A DNA stretch of 64,000 bases, from assembly GCF_029227915.1 (NCBI RefSeq), contig NC_079885.1:13589001-13653000 (forward strand), given 5' to 3'. Position numbers and translations under genes: made by a program. The notes under the pieces were generated by a model, which was not told where the DNA came from, did not search any database, and worked only from the letters and a program-made list of their open reading frames with translations. The DNA is from Hydractinia symbiolongicarpus (Eukaryota > Cnidaria > Hydrozoa > Anthoathecata > Hydractiniidae). Below are positions 58,669-64,000 of the stretch, piece by piece (positions within the stretch are counted from its first letter, which is position 1; each line of letters begins with the position of its first letter).

Positions 58669-58690
58669 TTATTCAATAACTAATAGTTAG

Positions 58691-59540
58691 CTGATAATAT
58701 GTATACATAGCTATATTTATATGATTGTATATACGCCATTTAAAAGACGAAAAAAACTTTACATCAACTACAGTGCTAGTAGTGAGGACACATAAAATAT
58801 CCACACCAGCCCCAGGGTAAGTCATCAACACAAGTTAGCTACCTATTCCTTTTACCCAACCTGGAACTGATTTTTGTGTTCTCTCTGATCATTTTCAGTT
58901 ATTAAATTCTCTATACAAAACTCAATCTAAATTGCACCTAGAAAGAATGAATACTTAAATACGAGTTTCGCCTTTAAAATCAAATAAACTAAATAAATAT
59001 AGCTAGCTAGCTAGCTAATCCACACTGCGCGAAATTAGCTGTTTACCCATATTGCCCATGTTGTCTTTTTTCCACAGTTTAAAATATTGGACAACATGGG
59101 TCGAAAGACATCGCGGGATGGCACAGGACCATGCGTACAGGTTGTAAACAGGCCGTTTTTGCAATCTGGGCAGAACAAGTCCAGCATGGAAATTGATCTA
59201 TAGCTGGCTATCAACATTATCAACAAAGTGTTTTTCACAGCTATGTAATGCAAGAATGTATAAAGTTGTCATCACTAAAAGATTCTTCATCGCATCAGTG
59301 TTAGTTACACAGTGATACTCACTTAAACCTTTCTATGGTCGCCGCCATGACAGTTTGATTTGATGTCACAAACCTGGCTTTTAAGTACAGCTTCACAATT
59401 AATTTTTCTTAGGTTCTATTCGTTTATTTTAAAGTTTGTGCTACTTCGAAGCTGTACTACTCAAGTAGTTTACACGAAATCAAGTATCACAGCACGAAAC
59501 GCAAGATGTCGCTCAGCAAAAAAAATCTTTTTATTCACGC
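58691..59540. other. No gene recognised
   Basis: AT-rich intergenic DNA with a GCTAGC block near 59,001. Short open frames lack motifs. Confidence 0.35.
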
Positions 59541-59796
59541 CTGGCGGACTAAGAGCCGCCCCTTATGGGGCGGCAATTAGACGCCAAATTCATTGTTTAC
59601 ATTGATTAACTGCGTTTTGATTGGTCTATAACTAGCAGCGAAACTTTTAGTAGGAACTGTTTCTACTTTTCAGCGAAACGAATATTTCGATGCAAAATCA
59701 TAACAAACAAAACTGCGCATGCTCAGATACAATAATCGCCGTCGAATTCGCCGTTCAATTCGCTTCGTCAGAATCCCCCTTAAGAGTCGCCCCTTA

Positions 59797-59890
59797 TGGT
59801 TTACACGAAATTTACACAGTGAATAATGTGAATTGATTACACAGTTAAGTTTACACAGTGAAGATTACAATTACACAGTGAAGTTTACAC
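59797..59890. repeat. Short tandem repeats (TTACACAGTGAA type)
   Basis: Degenerate units on TTTACAC-GAA and TTACACAGTGAA just upstream of the second LINE. They may belong to its 5' UTR. Confidence 0.6.
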
Positions 59891-60000
59891 GAATTCCGTA
59901 ACGGAATTTTAGTGCTGTTGGTGAATTTAAAATTATGATAACGCAACGAGTTGCTGAGATAATATCAAGATAGTTATTTTCAATAATAGTACTAGCTGAA

Positions 60001-63000
60001 AGCAGAGAAGGGCGAATAATGAATGGGGGGAATGGCGATTCCATCGGAAATTCAAGACCTGCAACTGCAGCAGACGAAGTGATGGGCCAAGGCCTACCAT
60101 CGGCATCAACGGAAGTTCCGTGTGTAAAGTGCAAAAAATTATTCCGTACGGCGAGAGGTGCTCTACAACATCAGAGACAATGTAAAGTAATTGTGTCAAG
60201 AGTCGATCATCTGCCTGCAGAAGAAGAGGTTCCTATGCATGAAAACTCTAGCAACAATGCAACAGAAGTAACAACTCCTGAACAGTTTTACTGGGGTGAA
60301 GTGAAGGGAAGTGATTTTACAAAACTGATTGATTCCTGCTATAAAAAAATCGTTTTCTGGAGAAAAAATCTTTTCATGCTCCCAAGTGGAGGCGCTGGCA
60401 AAGACTTTACCCGGGAAGTAACTAGATTGCTTAATGCTTGGGTAGAAGATAGCCCGCTGGGATCGATATCTATGAAGGCGATTCACATCATGCCAGCCCT
60501 TTTACTCCAAAAACCAAGCAAAACCTCCAAAACCAGAGACCATGTAAAAGCTCTGGAAAGAAGACTGCGTTTATGGCATAGAGGGGAGATTAATGCGTTG
60601 GTGAATGAGGCAGAAACACTACAATCAAGACTGCCAAAAATTATGGAGAAGAAAACAATTGAAACAATCTCAAAACAGTTTAAGGAGAGAATGGAAAAAG
60701 GTGATGTGCATGGCGCAATCAAATTGCTTACAAACAATATGAGTGGAGGAGTGCTTCCATTAGACGATGCGACAATTGCAACACTGAAGGAGAAGCATCC
60801 CAAAGGACAAAATACTAATGATTACAATCTACTGCATGGCCCTGTTCAACGCATCAATCCGATAATATTTGATGCTATTGATGAGCAAATGGTACTAAAA
60901 TCTGCATTGGCAACACAAGGTGGTTCGGGTCCTTCTGGTTTTGATGCTGATGGATGGAGAAGGCCGCTGACAGCGAAAATGTATGGAGAGTGTGGCAGGG
61001 ATTTACGATCGTCCATTGCAAATGTCACAAAGAAAATTTGCACCCAACAAATAAAAGATCAATCGTTGCAGGGTTTTCTAGCTGCAAGGTTAGTACCACT
61101 TGACAAGCAACCAGGAGTCCGACCCATTGGGGTCGGGGAAGTGCTAAGGCGGATCTGTGGAAAGTTGGTTATGTCAATTGTTAAAAGAGATGTTATCATA
61201 TCAAGGAGCAGGGTGCAGATGTGTTCTGGTCAAAAAGGAGGAAGTGAGGCTGCAATCCACTCGATGAGGAAAGCATTTGAAAGTGAAGGAGCTGAGGCGG
61301 TGATACTAGTAGATGCCGCTAATGCTTTCAATAACATTAATCGGAAAGCTCTACTTCACAATGTGCAAATATTGTGTCCAGAGTTCTCACATTATGTCGT
61401 CAATTGTTATCGTGTGCCTGCCAGATTGTTTGTCATTGGTGGAATTGAACTTCGCTCTAATGAAGGGACCACTCAAGGAGACCCAATTGGCATGGCAGTT
61501 TATGCTATGGGAATTACACCACTCCTTAACATCATGTTGTCAACAATTGCTGATGTTCCAGATCAAATGGCAGCATTTGCGGACAATATTACATCAACAG
61601 GAAAATTGCAATCATTGAAGCAATGGTGGACCAATATTACAACAATCGGTCCACACTTTGGATACTTTCCCCAGCCAATGAAATCATGGCTAATTAAAAG
61701 AGGAACACTTTGATCTTGCCAAAACAGTGTTTGAAGGCACAAATATACAAATATCCAAAGATGGTGAGAGACATCTTGGCGCCGTTATTGGAAGTAAAAC
61801 AGCCAAAGATCAATACTGCAAAAAGAGGGTCAAACACTGGTCTGATGAATTGACCTTGCTGACACAGATTGCAGTCACCCAGCCACAGGCGGCATATGCA
61901 TGTTATGTGAGTGGCTTTCAGCATCGCTACTCATACTTCATTCGAACGATACCTCAAATGGAAGATTACCTCCAACCAATTGAAGATATTTTGAGACATC
62001 AATTTATACCAGCCATCACTGGTGGGAAAGTCATAAACGACACAGAAAGAGATCTTCTGTCCCTCCCGCCTCGGATGGGCGGACTTGGTCTTAAAAATGT
62101 CTGTGAAATTGCACCGATCGAGCACGAGAATTCAAAGCAGTTTACATTTAAACTTCAGAATCAGATACTTGGCACCACTGAAAATGGGGAAATAAAATCA
62201 ATTGCAATGATTAAAAGTGAGAAGAACCAACGAAAGTAAGAGAAACTGGTGCGAGTCAGAGCCGAGTTGAATGAAGATCAAAAGAAAAAGAACGACTCCA
62301 ATTGCCTAGTCGGTTCTTCAATCTGGTTAACAAATCTTCCAATCAAAGAGCTTGCATACGATCTCAACAAAGAGCAGTTCCAGGATGCACTGCGTATTCG
62401 ATATAACTGGACCCTACCTCGATTACCCACTGAATGTATCTGTGGAAGCAGTTTTGATGTTTCACATGCGCTGTCCTGTAAGAAAGGAGGGTTTGTGACA
62501 TTAAGACATAATGAGATTCGCGACATAACAGCAAAGCTAATTGATGAGGTATGTTTCAATGTTCGAAGCGAACCAAGCTTGATGGCTCCAGATGGCGAGC
62601 AGTTTCAATATCGTACTGCCAATCGCAGCAGAGAAGCACGTTTGGACATCAGTGCTACTGGGTTCTGGACTGTGCTTCAAAGTGAAGTGCTTCAAAAGGA
62701 ATGAAGATGAAAAGAAACGCCATTATAACGAGCGAGTAAACACCGTAGAATATGGGACCTTCAGTCCCCTTGTCTTCTCAACAAATGGAGGAATGGGTCG
62801 TGAGTGTGGAGCGTTTTACAAACGACTATCAGAGATGATTGCTGAAAAGCGGGATGTCACAGTTCAACAATCGACCAAATTCATAAGGTCGAAGATCTCA
62901 TTCAGTTTGTTAAGATCAACTTTACTATGCATCAGAGGCGCACGCTCATTGTGGGGTAGGGAACCTGCAACAATCAATGACATTGAACTCTCCAATTCTC

Positions 63001-63172
63001 TTTCAAGGATTGTAGGCAGCGATTAATCAATAATCTATTCTGTGAAGAGATTTTAAAATTCAAAAACAATCAAAACACTCGAATAATCAAATTAAATAGA
63101 CAGTAGTACAGTATTAAAAATAAATAAATTGTTGCTAAGTTTGAAAAAAAAAAAAAGAAAAAAAAAAAAAAA
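60001..63172 (+). mobile_element. Decayed non-LTR retrotransposon with A-rich tail
   Basis: Spans the pseudogene above and ends in an A-rich tract at 63,144-63,172. The 5' end is not defined and no target duplication was identified. Confidence 0.6.
60019..63026 (+). pseudogene. Non-LTR reverse transcriptase, probably restriction-like-endonuclease type (R2/Hero/NeSL-like), decayed
   Basis: The N-terminus has a C2H2-type finger (CVKCKKLFRTARGALQHQRQ). The RT follows: GPSGFDADGWRRPL, RLVPLDKQPGVRPIGVGEVL, VILVDAANAFNNINRKALLH, NEGTTQGDPIGMAVYAMGI and AAFADNITSTGKL. The catalytic FADD is FADN here (residues 520-523), which should kill polymerisation. Reading continues in another frame after about 61,700 (HLGAVIGSK, LPPRMGGLGL), is stopped at 62,237, goes on with CICGSSFDVSHALSCKKGG and a likely PD-(D/E)xK nuclease (EARLDISATGFW), and shifts again near 62,670 to YGTFSPLVFSTNGGMGRE. 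So there are two frameshifts, one stop and one active-site change. The clade is inferred from the N-terminal finger and the C-terminal CCHC-nuclease order. Confidence 0.7.
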
Positions 63173-64000
63173 TTTTAACGTTAATAGTGTGACGTTATTA
63201 AAACGGTACTAGTCGATTAGGCCCTTGGAAAAATCCACTTAGGCAGAAAAACAATTGAAAAGTTCTGTCATTTGAATTTTGATGACATCAGCAAATATTT
63301 CAGTATATTGAATATGCCTTTTACTAAAAAAAATAATCTGAAAATGCATAAAAAGAAAGTATATAAGTCATAATTTAACAAAAAAGTTCTTAAAATCTAA
63401 CACAAAATATCAAATGTCAAATCGCATGAAATCCTCCCAACAAAACTTCAGACAAAATATGAAAAACAACGGCGTGCAAGGTGTAAAATCTAGTTAGTAG
63501 AAAGTTACAACATTGACAGTCACAACCCAGACAGTTACGACAACAATAATAATAATGTCAGAAATAACACATATCTCAAATATGTATACATCTTATTATG
63601 TGATTATGTTGAAAACCTTCAATATTTTAATCTAAAGTGTCGAAAAGAAAGGCTTGCAACAGTAAGCACAGATCTATGAAATAAGTTCTTTACGCATTTT
63701 AAACAATATCAAAAAGCCAAACTCAAACAAACACAAAACACCTAAAAACAAAAAATTAAACTTTGAAAAATCATTTATTCGGTTGCATACCATCCTCTCC
63801 CGCAAAAATATGCACAAAATGTAAAAATTAACCGGTTAACAAAACAATTTTTTGTCTAATGATTCGTACTGACTTTACCAAACATTTTAACCTGAAATGT
63901 CGAAAAAGCAATATGCAAGGAGTAGATTTCAAATCAACAAAAATCATTATTTTGAAAACATTGTATATATATATGGTCCTACCTCACAAAAGTTTACAAT
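63173..64000. other. No gene recognised
   Basis: AT-rich DNA to the end of the window; no motif or repeat seen. Confidence 0.4.

Noticed and set aside
59555-59574. Hairpin GCCGCCCC-TTAT-GGGGCGGC as a Helitron 3' end
   Set aside because: It is not followed by CTRR at the usual distance and no Helitron coding region lies on the expected side.

Overview
The window looks like nuclear DNA of an animal, most likely a cnidarian and possibly a hydrozoan. The reasons are spliceosomal introns with clean GT-AG borders, strong A+T richness, many short simple repeats, and the mix of element families: a PHD-finger LINE, a GIY-YIG Penelope-like element, an OTU-bearing Helitron, and DUF6589 and RecQ-like genes. 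The species call is inference. Almost everything here is mobile or mobile-derived DNA; I see no ordinary housekeeping gene.

Layout. 1-5.6 kb holds a LINE with a broken ORF1 and an intact ORF2. 6.8-10.15 kb (+) is an 11-exon DUF6589 gene, facing tail-to-tail a RecQ-like helicase gene (-) whose 3' part lies at 10.35-12.32 kb. The helicase exon stops at 12,320 and resumes at 56,726. Between these points lies a 44,405-bp interval bounded by an 11-bp inverted terminus (CAGGGGCGGAT) and by the 5-bp direct repeat AAACA, so I read it as one giant TIR element inserted in the helicase exon.

Inside the giant element, left to right: a left end with a GGCAAGG-type minisatellite; a nested 2.6-kb TIR element with a decayed OTU-like gene (13.67-16.27 kb); a seven-exon coiled-coil gene with only phase-0 exons (16.69-18.38 kb, -); two minisatellites (18.49-19.69 kb); a Helitron in three overlapping frames, with OTU protease, 2A-like peptide, HUH/Y2 Rep and PIF1-like helicase (19.98-26.62 kb, -); three tandem 3.06-kb units (28.15-41.07 kb), the first of which received a Penelope-like element in its (TA)n tract; and a tandem array of 1.0-1.7-kb units (41.07-55.5 kb) with interchangeable inserts, a 3,897-bp higher-order duplication, and a fold-back copy at its right end (to 56,358).

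Right of the giant element come the first helicase exon (56,726-56,913), a few MITE-, SINE- and tRNA-like pieces, and a second, decayed non-LTR retrotransposon (60.0-63.17 kb) whose RT active site reads FADN instead of FADD.

How the parts relate: the DUF6589 and RecQ-like genes may together be a two-gene mobile unit, which was broken by the giant element; the giant element then grew by nested insertion and by tandem and inverted duplication of its own sequence. All comparisons were made by eye. The near-identity of the array copies means that assembly collapse or expansion cannot be excluded.
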